Shown piece by piece: positions 1 through 10,490 of a stretch of 64,000 nucleotides of DNA. Source of the stretch: Bolinopsis microptera. Its lineage: Eukaryota > Ctenophora > Tentaculata > Lobata > Bolinopsidae. The stretch is taken from the NCBI RefSeq assembly GCF_026151205.1, contig NC_087077.1:62001-126000 (forward strand), in the 5' to 3' direction. Positions within the stretch are counted from its first letter, which is position 1. The number at the start of each line of letters is the position of its first letter. The position numbers and the translations under genes are program-made. The notes under the pieces are model-generated. The model was not told where the DNA came from, made no database searches, and saw only the letters and a list, made by a program, of their open reading frames with translations.

Positions 1-720
1 GAAAAGTTTGTTGAAGCTGTAACTAAATTATTTGTTAAGTGTTCAGAAACAGGAGTCCTGCCTGACATTTGGAAGACAGCATCTGTTGTAGCATTGTTTA
101 AAAAAGGTGTTAAATCTGATCCCTTAAATTATAGAACTGTCTCATTAACTTGTATTTTGTGCAAAGTGTATGAAAAGCTGGTGAGGGCACATTTACTAAC
201 ATTTTTAGAAGTGGGCAATTCTCATAAAAAGCGTCACAAATCACTAATAGAAATTTTTTCCTCCAATTTCTATAAAAGTTATATCATGCGTTAGCTTATA
301 AAGATCTCTATTGGACACCATTGTAGTGTCAGCAGTTTGCAGACTTTTTAGCTGCTAAATTGACCAATCAGTGTTTAAATTGGGTGTCCGTCCGTGACGT
401 TTTTGTCACGTCCGTGACGGGTTACGGACAGGACAAAATAAGAATAGTCACGTCGGTGACTGGTCAGGGACAGGACAAAATAAGAATAGTCACGTCCGTG
501 ACTTGTCACGGACAGGACAGAATAAGAATAGTCACGTCCGTAATGCATCGCGGACAGGAAAATTCTTATTTTGTCCCGTCTGTATGCACTTTTAGAGTAG
601 CTGAAATCTAAAAACTGTATGTAATTTATGTATGTGATACATACTGATGAATACTTTTCACGTACACAGTAGGGTAGGATGGGGTAACTTGGAACATGGG
701 GTAACTTGGAACAGCCTAGG

Positions 721-1632
721 CAAGGGTCGACCGAGTCCTCGGCCTCGGCCTCGGTTTTACCGAGGAATGGCGCTTTTTCCTCGGCCTCGGCCTCGGTCAG
801 GAGGACAATTCCTCGGTTCGCCTCGGCCTCGGTCAAAAATAGATTCGAAATTCCTCGGCCTCGGCGAAATTTGACGATTTTACCGAGGATTTTTGTTGAA
901 ATTTTGGGAATTTTTCTACAGACTTACAGAGGTTAATGTAAACGAATTTGTAAAACTGAAAATAAAACGACCAATTGACCAGGACACAAAACTAAAAATA
1001 TCATAGTCTAAGATTCATCGTCTGATGAAATGACAATATCTGAGCACTCTGAATCAGAATAATCTTCTGTGCACAGCTCAGAAGGGGGACAGTCCTCTTT
1101 ATTTGGGGCTTCAAATTCATTTGGACAGGGGCCGAAGTAGTCCCCAAATGTTCCGATGTTCTTTTTGAGAAACAAGCACCCCTCAAAGTTTGTTGGCTTA
1201 AGGCTGAGGCGATTTAACTTCAGGATGTGCCCTGCTGTAGAAAACAATCTCTCTGGTGCTGCTGAGCTCGCCGGCGCAGATAGATATTTCCTTGAACACT
1301 CAGCAAGGTTCGGATAGCTCTGCTTATTAGCTTTCCAGTAAACTAATGGTTGAAATGATAAATCAACTCGAGAGTCTAACGTGTGTACACAGTATAGTAC
1401 ACAGTACAATCTGATTAGGTACAGTGCGCTTTTCCTAATAAACAATGCCCTTTTGGCTTTTTCCCAACAATTTTTCTGCTAAAATTCCTCGGCCTCGGTC
1501 AAAATTTGCACTCCTCGGCCTCGGCCTCGGCCTCGGTCAAAAAAAAGAAACCTCGGTTGTCCTCGGCCTCGGTCTTAACTAACTGTATTTTCCTCGGCCT
1601 CGGTCGAAAATCTTGCCCTCGGTCGACCCCTG
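721..1632. mobile_element. hAT-like DNA transposon with perfect 8-bp target duplication
   Basis: The ends are inverted repeats CA(A/G)GGGTCGACCGAG. The flanking 8 bp are identical: AGCCTAGG at 713-720 and at 1633-1640. An 8-bp duplication and a CAGGG-type terminus are diagnostic of the hAT superfamily. Both subterminal regions (728-870 and 1484-1622) are packed with the hexamer CCTCGG, in opposite orientations, a pattern like transposase binding sites. The 912-bp element retains only a C-terminal transposase fragment on the minus strand. It is inserted in AT-rich DNA that has its own GGGTAACTTGGAAC repeats. Confidence 0.9.
1008..1445 (-). pseudogene. hAT transposase dimerisation-domain fragment
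   Basis: The minus-strand frame contains YPNLAECSRKYLSAPASSAAPERLFSTAG followed, after a short gap, by LNRLSLKP, then LFLKKN. This matches the C-terminal hAT dimerisation domain (core: A-x-S-x-x-x-E-R-x-F-S-T-A-G). The N-terminal zinc finger and the DDE catalytic residues are absent, so this is a remnant, consistent with internal deletion of the parent element. The acidic tail (SELCTEDYSDSECSD) precedes the stop. Confidence 0.85.
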
Positions 1633-4122
1633 AGCCTAGGGTAACTTTTAACGGCACTGGGTAACTTTGAACACAAAATTTAATCGATTTTGGCAACCTT
1701 GAACACCATTCAATGAAAGGATGTAACTTATTAGAACAACTTACCTGGTTCAGTTTACGGTTCTGGGCTGGTTTGATCTTACAACACCTTCAGCTGAGGT
1801 ATTTCTTATACTTATGCTAATTATACCTAAAAATCCATTATCGTGTTACCTAATAATCAACGAGAATGCATGAAAATGTTGATAAATCTTCAGTTAATTT
1901 GTATTCCCAAATGATTATTGAGGTTTTAGTATACCTGATAGAATCAATTGGAACACTCTAATTGAGGTATCAAGGAAATTCTAATGCTTGAATTCAATTA
2001 GAAACTCTAAAAAAAGTGTCACAGACACGACAAAGTCACGCCCGTGATGCATCACAGACGTGACAGAATAAGACATTGTCACGTCCGTGACTCATTTTCA
2101 GGCGTCACGGACGCGTCACGGACGTCACGGACGTGACGACACCTTTAATTATTCTCCACAATTAATTTAATTGCAACAACATTTTAGGTACAAATTAATT
2201 CATATTTGTCACATAGATAAATTGGCCAAGGAGAATATTTTAGTTCTTGTCCCATTGAAATTGGACCATAAATAACGGTACTACATAGGATAGAATCAGG
2301 CGTCACGGACAGGACAAAGTGCTGACACCTCTGAAAAAAGCCTGTTTTTTGATTAATTATTTAAATTGATAATCAGTTTTTAAGTTATTCATGTTAAAAG
2401 TGATGACACAGTAAATTTCAAACGTTTATCAATCAATTGGTGCTTGAATCAACGTTTTGTTATTTACTGAAATGAAATGATATGAGATTGAAAATTCGAG
2501 GGAGTAAATGACGCTTTTTATGAGGATTGCCCAAGAACGAATTTCAAAGCATCAGCATGGATTTGTGAAGGGTAAATCTTGTCTATCTAATCTCTTAGAG
2601 ACATTTGATAATATTCTTGATATTTTAGACGAAGGTGCACCTGTCGATCTTTTGTATTTTGATTTTAGTAAGGCGTTTGACACAGTCCCCCACTTTAGAC
2701 TTCTATCTAAATTGGAGGGGTTTGGGGTCAAGGGAAAAGTTTTAGATGTTAAGTTTTAGGGATTGGCTAGTTAGAGGCGGTCCGTGTAGGCCTTACACTG
2801 TGCTTTCAGCAATACTCATAAAAGACTTTCTGACAGACAGAACCATGAGGGTTTGTGTAGAAGGACAATGGTCTGAGGTGAAACACGTGTTATCTGGTGT
2901 TCCCCAGGGGTCAGTATTGGGTCCTTTACTATTTATTCTTTATATAAACGATTTACCTGACATTGTTAAAAATAAGATTAAATTATTTGCAGATGATCTC
3001 AAGTTAGTTTGTAATGCAGCTAACCATGGAAGTGTATCTGATGATATTTTAGAACTCGAAATTTGGGAGAGTATTTGGCACTTAAACTTCAATCCTGCCA
3101 AGTGTAAAGTAGTTCATATTAATCTGAATAATAATCCTAACTTAAACTATATTATAAATGGAGTAGAACTAGAAGTATCTGCACAGGAAAAAGATTTGGG
3201 GGTTATTACCCATAGCTCCTTGCTTTGGAATGAACAGATAAAAGCATGTATTTCTAAAGCAAATCGTATGATCTGCTGGATTGTAAGGAATTTAGTTATT
3301 AGAGAACAGGTTGTAATGATAGCTATTTATAAAGCTTTGATAAGACCTCATCTTGAGTATTGTGTCCAATTGTGGAATCCAGTTGCGGCTCATGGAAGTT
3401 GGGGGACTGTTTTGGAGCTGGAGAGCGTCCAGAGGCGGTTTACCCGTCTTATTGATGAGGTGGGTACTCTTCCATACAGCCGTAGACTGGATATCCTCAA
3501 TTTGACAACGCTGGCAGAGCGGCGAATACGTGGGGACCTTATTGAAGCTTTTAAAGTAACTAGTGGTTTGACTGAATATGGATCGGGTTTGTTCAGAATG
3601 AGCAGATCTGGTCTTAATCTTGTTTCAACCAATAGATGTAGTAAGAGTGTAACTAAAGTGAAGAATCTCCAGTCTTCTTTTCTTCCGGAGCGAGTCATTC
3701 CTTATTGGAAAAAACTCCCTCCAGATGTCAAGAACTGCTCGATAGTTTTAAGTTTTAAAGTTAGATTAGAAGGACTTAAGAAAGAAATGATTTCTAAAAA
3801 CAGTGTAAATGATTTTTATTTTTGGAATGTTTCAAATGAAGTTTTAGGGAAAATTGAAGGGCCCAGTTATTTAAGCAATAAGGAGAGACATAATGAATAT
3901 CCTTGGTTTCATCCTTTTGTGGCAAAGAAGCGTTTTGTAAATCTTTATTCCACTGGGAAGTTTTAATGAATTATTTATATATAATGTATTAGATTTTATT
4001 AATTAATAAAATTGAATTTGATAAATTATTAATGTTGATGGAAAAATATATTTATTTAAATTATTTTTCTATTTAGTGCAATGATATTTTGTAGACACTT
4101 GTGATGATGTTATGTCATAATC

Positions 4123-4154
<32 letters not shown>

Positions 4155-4166
4155 TTTACTTTACTT
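4123..4166 (+). repeat. (TTAC)n 3' tail of the non-LTR element
   Basis: About ten TTAC tetranucleotides follow the RT stop codon by 160 bp. A short-unit tandem tail instead of poly(A) is usual for CR1/L2-type elements, so this probably marks the 3' end of the retrotransposon that begins left of the window. Confidence 0.7.
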
Positions 4167-4324
4167 AGCCTGGAGTCCCCAGGTAATGTTTGTGAACATA
4201 ATAGCCTGGAGTCCCCAGGTAATGTTTATGAACATAATAGACTGGAGTCCCCAGGAAATGTTTATGAACATAATAGACTGGAGTCCCCAGGTAATGTTTA
4301 TGAACATAATAGCCTGGAGTCCCC
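4167..4324 (+). repeat. 36-bp tandem repeat, about 4.4 copies
   Basis: The unit begins AGCCTGGAGTCCCCAGG and ends GAACATAAT. Its first 15 bp are a near-palindrome (CCTGG..CCAGG). A single diverged unit recurs at about 4705-4742 and a core copy at 60149-60165. Confidence 0.85.
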
Positions 4325-4784
4325 TATATAATTATTCTAAAAACTGTAGCCTCCTACTTACTTTGTCATTGTATCGTATTAGTGAAACGAACGTGGGGGT
4401 CACGACGTGATACAATTCATACTCGATACTCAGCTTTCAACGAATAATATTTATGCAATTGTTATTTTAAATATTAATACCGTCGGTTGTCAGTGAGTTC
4501 ATCTAAAGTTTTTAATTTTTCAGCAATTCGGTGCCCGCGTTCGCGTGAGTAAATTAATTAATTACCAATACCAACCAATCCAAAGAAAAATTGTGCATAG
4601 CAACAATCTTGTCAGCGACTAGCAAGCATGACAATACGCGCGGCGCGCGAAGTGACGACGTCCTCTTTACTGGGCCGCGCTAGGCCTGTCATTCCGCCAA
4701 ATCTTTATTGTTTATGAACATAATAGCCTGGGGTCCCCAGGTAACGTCCTCTAACTTTATGATAAATTATACACTTTAGTACCA

Positions 4785-4911
4785 TTAATTGACGATGTCA
4801 ATTCATGGCAGCTCGGCGCGGCACAGTAGCGTATCTCGCCGATCTAGCCAGTGTCGCTGTGAGAAGCCTTATTAAGTGCGCGGCGCGGCACAGTAACGCA
4901 TCGCGCTACAA
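4785..4911 (+). mobile_element. Short GC-rich element, copy 1 of 3
   Basis: This is a 127-bp insertion starting TTAATTGACGATGTCAATT and ending GCGCTACAA. It is flanked by identical 8-bp TAGTACCA at 4777-4784 and 4912-4919. It contains two direct copies of GGCGCGGCACAGTA. Two relatives are at 5736-5855 and 47338-47452, each with its own target duplication. There is no coding capacity. Confidence 0.8.
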
Positions 4912-5640
4912 TAGTACCAGTGACCAGGCTATAATTGATAATCTTCATAGCATAAAAATTTTGAAGCTGCGGCGAAATGATAAGCTATAGCAAACGCCGT
5001 GCTTAGTAAACCCCTTTATAAAATATTGCTTTATTTGTGATTTGACGGACATGTCATGTTACTCGTTTAAATTTTTTCGAAGTAGCGCGCTCAGCTTTCT
5101 TCTCGAGTGCTACGAAGTAGTGCGCGCTAGGCTAGTTCATTAACAATGGACAATTACTTTATTTAAACTCTTTGATATAATTTATAAACAACTCGAACTT
5201 AAAGTAATCCAAGATCAAGTAAATTTTACAAGTAAAATTAAATAAACCATAAAATAGCAAGCTGAGTTCAATTCACATTTCATGAAATAAAAATAACTGC
5301 CAGATCAAGTTTGCAAATTTCTTTTCCGTGTATGTAAAAATGTGGGTTTAATAATAAATGATCAATGTCTTGTTGTTATTTAGTTTGTTTCCTCCATATT
5401 TTATTGTTATTGCATTAAATTTAATGTTTCTTAAATTCCACTTTAATGGGTGTAATATTTGTTTGAAATATCTATTATATTGTAAACAGTCCCTACTTTA
5501 ATCACAAGTGCAACAAATATTATGCTGAGTTTTTTAAATACTGTTTGTCCTTTAAAAGGCTAAAAGGGTGATTTAAGTAAGGATGCAATTAAACAAATAC
5601 TATTTGTATTCCTTAATAGCAACCTTGATTGTCCTGGTTC
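4912..5640. other. AT-rich intergenic stretch with a GC-rich repeat relic
   Basis: No coding potential was recognised. Around 5075-5150, in inverse orientation, there is a relic of a family also seen at 24313-24395 and 45744-45885 (shared CGCGCTACTTCG and CGAGAAG motifs). Positions 4618-4700 hold another relic, related inversely to 24610-24655 (TTTGGCGGAATGACAG and GCGCGGCCCAGTAA). Confidence 0.5.
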
Positions 5641-6358
5641 CAGAGGCGGCTCGTGGGAGCTGGCTGGCAGTTTTGTTGGGGGTCCAATCGATGGACTGGG
5701 GGGAGGGGGGCTTGGGAGCCGGCTCAAGCTGATCCTTAATTGACGATGTCAATTCATGGCAGCTCGGCGCGGCACAGTAGCGCATCTCGCATCTCTGTCG
5801 CTGTGAGAAGCCTTATTAAGTGCGCGGCGCGGCACAGTAACGCATCGCGCTACAAGCTGATCCCTCCAAACTACCGATTACATTACACACAGGGCCTTGT
5901 AAATGTAATGTGTAACACTTTACAGGCGACAGCAAACAAAAACAAAAACTTATAACATGGGTGAAACAGGACACCACACGTGTACGATCTCAGCCGCGTA
6001 GTATCATATAGCAGTCAAATTGCAAAGGGTCCTGGACCCCCAAATCGAGGCAAATCATAATAGATTACCTGTAGTGGGATGCGCACGATGTGCTTTGTAA
6101 CGTTTACAATTAACTATGTGTTAAAACTGAGCGGCTGAGTAGTCCAGAGGTAGGATTGGACTCCCTACAACACAAAATTTCACGAAGATCATGCGTGCGC
6201 TTACATTAAAACGTATGATAGTGAATGAAGACCTTTATATTGCGATTTGTTATTTCCTAACACTATTACTAATTACTATTTCTATTTTAAGCACCAGCCA
6301 CCAGATAATAATTTTAAGGCGTCCACGGACGCCTGGACGCCCTCAATAGCCGCCTCTG
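5641..6358. mobile_element. Non-autonomous hAT-like element with 8-bp target duplication
   Basis: The ends are the inverted repeat CAGAGGCGGCT. The flanks are identical 8-bp CCTGGTTC at 5633-5640 and 6359-6366. This is the classic hAT signature. The 718-bp element has no transposase and contains the second GC-rich short element (5736-5855), so it is older than that insertion. Confidence 0.88.
5736..5855 (+). mobile_element. Short GC-rich element, copy 2 of 3 (nested in a hAT element)
   Basis: Same start (TTAATTGACG) and end (GCGCTACAA) as copy 1. It is flanked by 8-bp GCTGATCC at 5728-5735 and 5856-5863. It lacks a few internal bases after CATCTCGC compared with copy 1. Confidence 0.8.
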
Positions 6359-6366
6359 CCTGGTTC

Positions 6367-7078
6367 CAGTTTTAATCAGCTGCAGTGTCCAGTATGGCAA
6401 CAAGACCGGGATAATAAATTTTGACCAGGATGACCCGGGACCAGGATTTTTTGTCCAATTTGAAATCGGCCGGGATCAGTCAAATTTGATCGGGACCGGG
6501 ATTTTAGCTCTATTTGGTTACAAAATTTAGCGGAATCAACTATTAGTGCGAAAGTGATCCATGTTTAAGATGGCAATTTGTTTAAGATAAAAATGTGCTA
6601 TAATTACTTTTGAGAAGAGATCAAGAATTTTTTCCCGTCGCGCTGGTAAAAAGTCCAATCCTGGCTACGGCAGGGCCCTGGTACCAGGATCACGGTGGAT
6701 CTCTGGCACTACCAATTTAGTTTAAGCCATAAGTGCAAAGTTAGCTATAAAAATCAATCAAGATTTAAAACAATAGTGTTCAAGTAGCTCTTGATATGAA
6801 TCCTTAATTCCTTTCAATGACAATTAATTCCTGTTCATTTATGACATAGGGCATGGTTGCTCCATCAATACTGTCAAATATATCATTTAAGCTGCAAATT
6901 GACAGCCTGCCTATGTTGTGCAGATCATGCTGCAGACGTAGCCAGTTTAGTTTTACTCTATCAGATCAAGATGATTTATTAATATCTAGACAGGTCCAAG
7001 TTTCTCCTTCTGAAGTTGCAAACTTATTTTAAAATTCTGCTTTAGAAAAAATATTCGTTTTAGTGTGCTAGCCTCCTC
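6367..7078. other. Non-coding stretch with GACCGGGA-type repeats
   Basis: Positions 6395-6520 hold repeated GGGACCAGGAT / GACCGGGAT motifs and 6650-6705 hold related CCTGG motifs, probably an old DNA-transposon relic. I could not find matching ends or a target duplication. No gene was seen. Confidence 0.35.
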
Positions 7079-7396
7079 CAGTGGCGTAACGAAGGGCCCC
7101 GCTGACCCCGCTGTGTGGGGAGGGGGGGGGGGGGGGGGGGGCGCCATCTTAAGGGGCAAAATCGTTGTTTGAATGTGGGACAATTTTGAAAAACTTAACT
7201 GAGGTACTAGCAAAACTGTGTGTTTTGCTCTGGAAACACACATTTTTAGAGATTTTACCAGCTTATCCTCTAAAATGACCTAATTTGTTCAATTTTAGGG
7301 AGGGGCGCCAAAAGGGGAGGGGGCGCCAACAGGGGGGGGGGGGGGGGGGGGGGCGCATTTTTGGCAGGGGCGCCAACAGGCTACGTTACGCCACTG
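7079..7396. mobile_element. Small hAT-type MITE with CAGTGGCGTAACG ends and poly-G tracts
   Basis: The left end CAGTGGCGTAACGAAG and the right end, read inversely, CAGTGGCGTAACGTAG match over 16 bases but one. CAGTGGCGTA is a common hAT terminus. Two long G tracts (7122-7141 and 7336-7353) sit inside. The 8-bp flanks do not match clearly, so the target duplication has decayed or the ends are slightly off. Confidence 0.7.
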
Positions 7397-7720
7397 CCCT
7401 CTAAGAACTTGCCCTCTAAGTAATTTTAAGGAAACCTTATCCATGAAGTCCCTCTCTTACCTGATTTGTCTTTTGTCAAGGGTTATTATTTGATTTGATT
7501 TATTCTATATTCTGGCAGTACACCATTATCAGAAATAAGAATTGCAGTCTGCGCAGGGAATTGCTAGTCATAGATAATGCACGATACCTATTAAAATACA
7601 AGTTGAAATGAAATGATATTTGATTTGCTTATTTCAATATGCCAGCTTTTCATTTGTTGGTAGCAAGATCAAGTAAAATCTATATTCTTAAATTATCATT
7701 CTTCAGAGTTCCTTCCAAGG

Positions 7721-9214
7721 ATGACTTTTACTGATGAAGACATTGCAATCTTGAAGTCATCCTTGGCTGCACATGGCCAGGAACATCTTTTAGCTCACTG
7801 GGAAGACCTATCATCAGATCAAAAAGATGATCTTTATCGAGATATACAGTCGATTGATTTTACCAATCATCTGAAGAGCTTTAAAAGATGTATGCAAAAG
7901 GAACTCTCTGCACCTGGAAAAGAGGATTATCTCAAGCCACTACCCCCTGATGCATGTGAAAGTGTATTCATTTCAAATAAGATCAATGAAAAGTGGACTA
8001 ACCGAGGGCTGAAAGAGATAAGTGAAGGGAAAGTTGCTCTGCTTCTAATGGCTGGTGGTCAGGGTACACGTCTTGGTGTCCCTTATCCTAAGGGAATGTA
8101 CAATGTTGGATTGCAAAGTGGCAAGTGTTTATATCAATTACAGGCTGAGCGTGTACGTAAGCAAGAACAATTGGCAGCTGAAATGTACGGATCCTCCAAA
8201 GCTATTAGATGGTACATAATGACCAGTGAACATACAAAGAAAGCCACTGTTGACTACTTCAAATCTAATGGATGGTTTGGTTTGTCTGAAGAAAATATCA
8301 TCTTCTTTGAACAAGAAATGATACCTTGTTTATCTCTTGATGGAAAAGTGATAATGGACAGCAAGTTTTCGATCGCTAGAGCACCAGGTGGTAATGGTGA
8401 TCTGTATAGGTCCATGGGAAATGAAGGGGTGCTGCAGGACATGCTCAAAAAGGGTGTCAGGAGCGTACATTGTTATTGTGTTGATAACATTTTAAACAAA
8501 GTCCCTGATCCACTTTTCATTGGATGCTGCCTTGATCGACAATCGGATTGTGGTGCAAAAGTAGTGAGCAAAGCATACCCCACTGAAGCTGTTGGTGTTA
8601 TTTGTGAATGTAATGGGACCTGGAAAGTTGTAGAATATAGCGAAATTTCAAAGGAGACCGCTAATATGGTTGACAGTGAAGGAAAATTATTATTCTCTCA
8701 AGGAAACATATGCAATCATTATTTCACAACTAGTTTTCTAACAAAAGTGATTGAGGGAAAAGAATCCCAACTCATTCATCATGTTGCTAGAAAGAAAATT
8801 CCAACTATCAACAGTTCAGGAGAAAGAGTTCTGCCAACCGAGATCAATGGTATCAAGATGGAGAAGTTTGTGTTTGATGTATTCCAGTTCTCAGAGAAGT
8901 TCACCGTTCTCGAGGTAGCCAGAAACGAAGAATTTTCTCCTCTCAAGAATCCTCCTGGAGCCCCAAAATGCTCACCTCAGACATGCTTGGAGGACCTTTC
9001 CAATCAACACAAGAGATGGATCATCAGAGCTGGGGGAACTTTCAAAAATGAAGGACTATGTGAGATCTCACCCTTGGTGAGCTGTACTGGTGAAAACCTT
9101 GAAGATTTAGTCAAGGACAAATTTTTCAGTTTGCCTTTACATCTTGAAGTGACACACAAAAATGGTTACCACAACGGACACACCGGTACAAATGGGTTAC
9201 ACAGCAAGCTTTGA
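7721..9214 (+). CDS. UAP1: UDP-N-acetylhexosamine pyrophosphorylase, intronless
   Basis: It catalyses UTP + GlcNAc-1-phosphate to UDP-GlcNAc + PPi in the cytosol, the last step of the hexosamine pathway that feeds N-glycans, O-GlcNAc, GPI anchors and chitin. The 497-residue protein is full length (human about 505-522). The uridyltransferase signature AGGQGTRLG is at residues 111-119, followed by YPKGMYNVGL. The sugar-binding core includes APGGNGDLY, VHCYCVDN, YPTEAVGVI and the C-terminal KRWIIRAGG. The start at 7721 is the first ATG of the frame and gives the family's usual N-terminus. A possible 3' splice site (CATTCTTCAG) lies just upstream, so a non-coding 5' exon is possible. Unlike DKC1 and PGM3 in this window it has no introns. 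There is no obvious poly(A) scar. PGM3, the preceding enzyme, lies 2.9 kb downstream on the same strand. Confidence 0.97.
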   Translation: MTFTDEDIAILKSSLAAHGQEHLLAHWEDLSSDQKDDLYRDIQSIDFTNHLKSFKRCMQKELSAPGKEDYLKPLPPDACESVFISNKINEKWTNRGLKEISEGKVALLLMAGGQGTRLGVPYPKGMYNVGLQSGKCLYQLQAERVRKQEQLAAEMYGSSKAIRWYIMTSEHTKKATVDYFKSNGWFGLSEENIIFFEQEMIPCLSLDGKVIMDSKFSIARAPGGNGDLYRSMGNEGVLQDMLKKGVRSVHCYCVDNILNKVPDPLFIGCCLDRQSDCGAKVVSKAYPTEAVGVICECNGTWKVVEYSEISKETANMVDSEGKLLFSQGNICNHYFTTSFLTKVIEGKESQLIHHVARKKIPTINSSGERVLPTEINGIKMEKFVFDVFQFSEKFTVLEVARNEEFSPLKNPPGAPKCSPQTCLEDLSNQHKRWIIRAGGTFKNEGLCEISPLVSCTGENLEDLVKDKFFSLPLHLEVTHKNGYHNGHTGTNGLHSKL

Positions 9215-10490
9215 GAAGGAGCTCACTTGAATTGTAGTGTTATATAATAGTCGTTTTACCGATGATTGATTTTTTTCGGAACAAGCCTTAGGGTTAATAT
9301 AAGTCTTTGCAATGATTTTGTGTGGCAGCGATGAAACTGATGAACATTTTACTTAAACGATCACTCATTTTCCCAGATCAGTATGTTGCAACTAGTTAGA
9401 ATGCGTAATTCGTGTAGAATATCAAGGTAGCTAGAGGATTTAATAGCTGAGAATCATCACAATATGCTGTAGTGTTATGTTACATGTTCAACTTAAGGAG
9501 CTGACGAACCTTTAATCAATAATATTTGTAATTTAATGTTTAAATCTCCGATTGAATAAATATCAGATTCTTAGAACCTGTTGTAATAGTATGTATGATA
9601 TAAATTTGAAACAAAAGTTCATTTTGTTAATTAATAAACTTCACAAGCAGTCTTCACACCTTACACTTGCACTTAACAAATATCATTTGTCATGCATGGT
9701 TTATCTACTCGGATTGATTAGATTGGCCGGTATTCTACCCTCCCAAAGATTATTTATATCTAAATGAGAAAACAAATTTGCGTGAAACTATATTTGTTCA
9801 TTACTGTCGTGAAAGTTTGGCCTCACTTTTTTCTCTCTTCGTGCTCGGAAATTTCAGTTGAGTAGTGCATGATTACTCAGAAAATGGTTTCTTTTATGGG
9901 CATATAAATATGATCGTTTGTTGATTTTTTGCCATTGTTTAAGTAAATTCAAGAAATAATTGATTTTCAAAATATATAATTTTCATCTGGAGATTTTAAG
10001 ACCATGGTCACCAATAATTATTAAAGCTGCATTCAATTCGTTGTTAATTTAATCAAACAAGTAACTTTGCTATTGAATTGAGAATATGAAAAATCGTTAT
10101 ATTAAGTTACAGCGAGGTCATCGTTACAATTTGATTGATAATTAGACTGAAAAAATATAAATTATAATGGCTGCAATAATTGAAATCATAAAATAGAATC
10201 ATGATTGGTTTACAAACTCTATAATAATAAGTCTTAATACAGTATGTTAAAAGTTTCGTTAATAGTTCAAGATATTTCAAATTAATTTCGGCCAGTTTAT
10301 TAGACAGTATGATTTTATTTTAGCTAAACCGGTTTAATCTTTAAAAACTTTGCACGTGTATGCTGTGTTTCATAGTTGATTTCGTTCATAGTTCATTAAT
10401 CATTATATTATATTTCCGCAGACACTGTGTTTAATTGATTTAAGTGGTAAGAGTGAGTATATCACATGTGACCAGTTAAGCCTTATAACT
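9215..10490. other. UAP1 3' flank, AT-rich intergenic
   Basis: Possible polyadenylation signals are AATAAA at about 9556 and 9634. Otherwise it is AT-rich sequence with no recognisable gene or repeat. Confidence 0.5.

Larger units (their letters stand above)
383..2143. repeat. Element with GGTGTC ends and GTCACGTCCGTGAC arrays
   Basis: Both ends start GGTGTC when read inward and carry clusters of the near-palindrome GTCACGTCCGTGAC. The left cluster (383-560) is an imperfect tandem of about 50 bp containing GGACAGGACAAAATAAGAA. The right cluster (2016-2143) repeats GTCACGGACG. A further related copy sits at 2299-2328. The layout looks like subterminal arrays of a DNA transposon. The flanks share only TTTAA, so the exact ends are uncertain. 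Confidence 0.45.
211..2533. mobile_element. 2.3-kb terminal-inverted-repeat DNA transposon inserted in the RT gene
   Basis: Positions 212-236 and 2509-2533 are inverted copies of one 25-bp sequence (24 of 25 identical, starting TGGGCAAT and ending AAGCGTCA). The flanks read AGAA at 207-210 and AGAA at 2534-2537, a probable short target duplication. If everything between one AGAA and the other is removed, the RT frame reads straight through (FLE to RISKHQ), which independently confirms the boundaries. No transposase for this element is visible, so it is non-autonomous or has been gutted by later insertions. The superfamily is unclear: a 4-5 bp duplication does not fit hAT (8) or Tc1 (TA). Confidence 0.75.
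1..3966 (+). pseudogene. Non-LTR retrotransposon reverse transcriptase, split by an insertion
   Basis: This is the reverse transcriptase of a CR1/Jockey-type non-LTR element. The first part (about 1-210) encodes the N-terminal RT motif NYRTVSLTCILCKVYEK. The ORF is then interrupted by a 2.3-kb inverted-repeat element and resumes at 2538 with RISKHQHGFVKGKSC, followed by FDFSKAFDTVPH, SGVPQGSVLGPLLF and the catalytic FADD near 2990. The thumb and C-terminal region run to the stop at 3966. A second lesion lies at about 2750-2815, where the frame shifts and some 65 bp look foreign. The 5' end, including any endonuclease, lies outside the window. The copy is therefore dead, although the 3' RT half (2746-3966) is still one open frame. 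Seen directly: motifs and breaks. Family assignment rests on general RT motif knowledge. Confidence 0.9.

Noticed and set aside
326-2328. Inverted GTGTCAGCA(C/G)TTT pair as element ends
   Set aside because: The flanks do not duplicate and the 25-bp repeats at 212/2509 plus the GGTGTC ends at 383/2143 explain the region better.
6386-6705. Candidate hAT element starting CAGTGTCCAGTATGGC
   Set aside because: No matching right end or 8-bp duplication was found, only shared CCAGGAT-type motifs.
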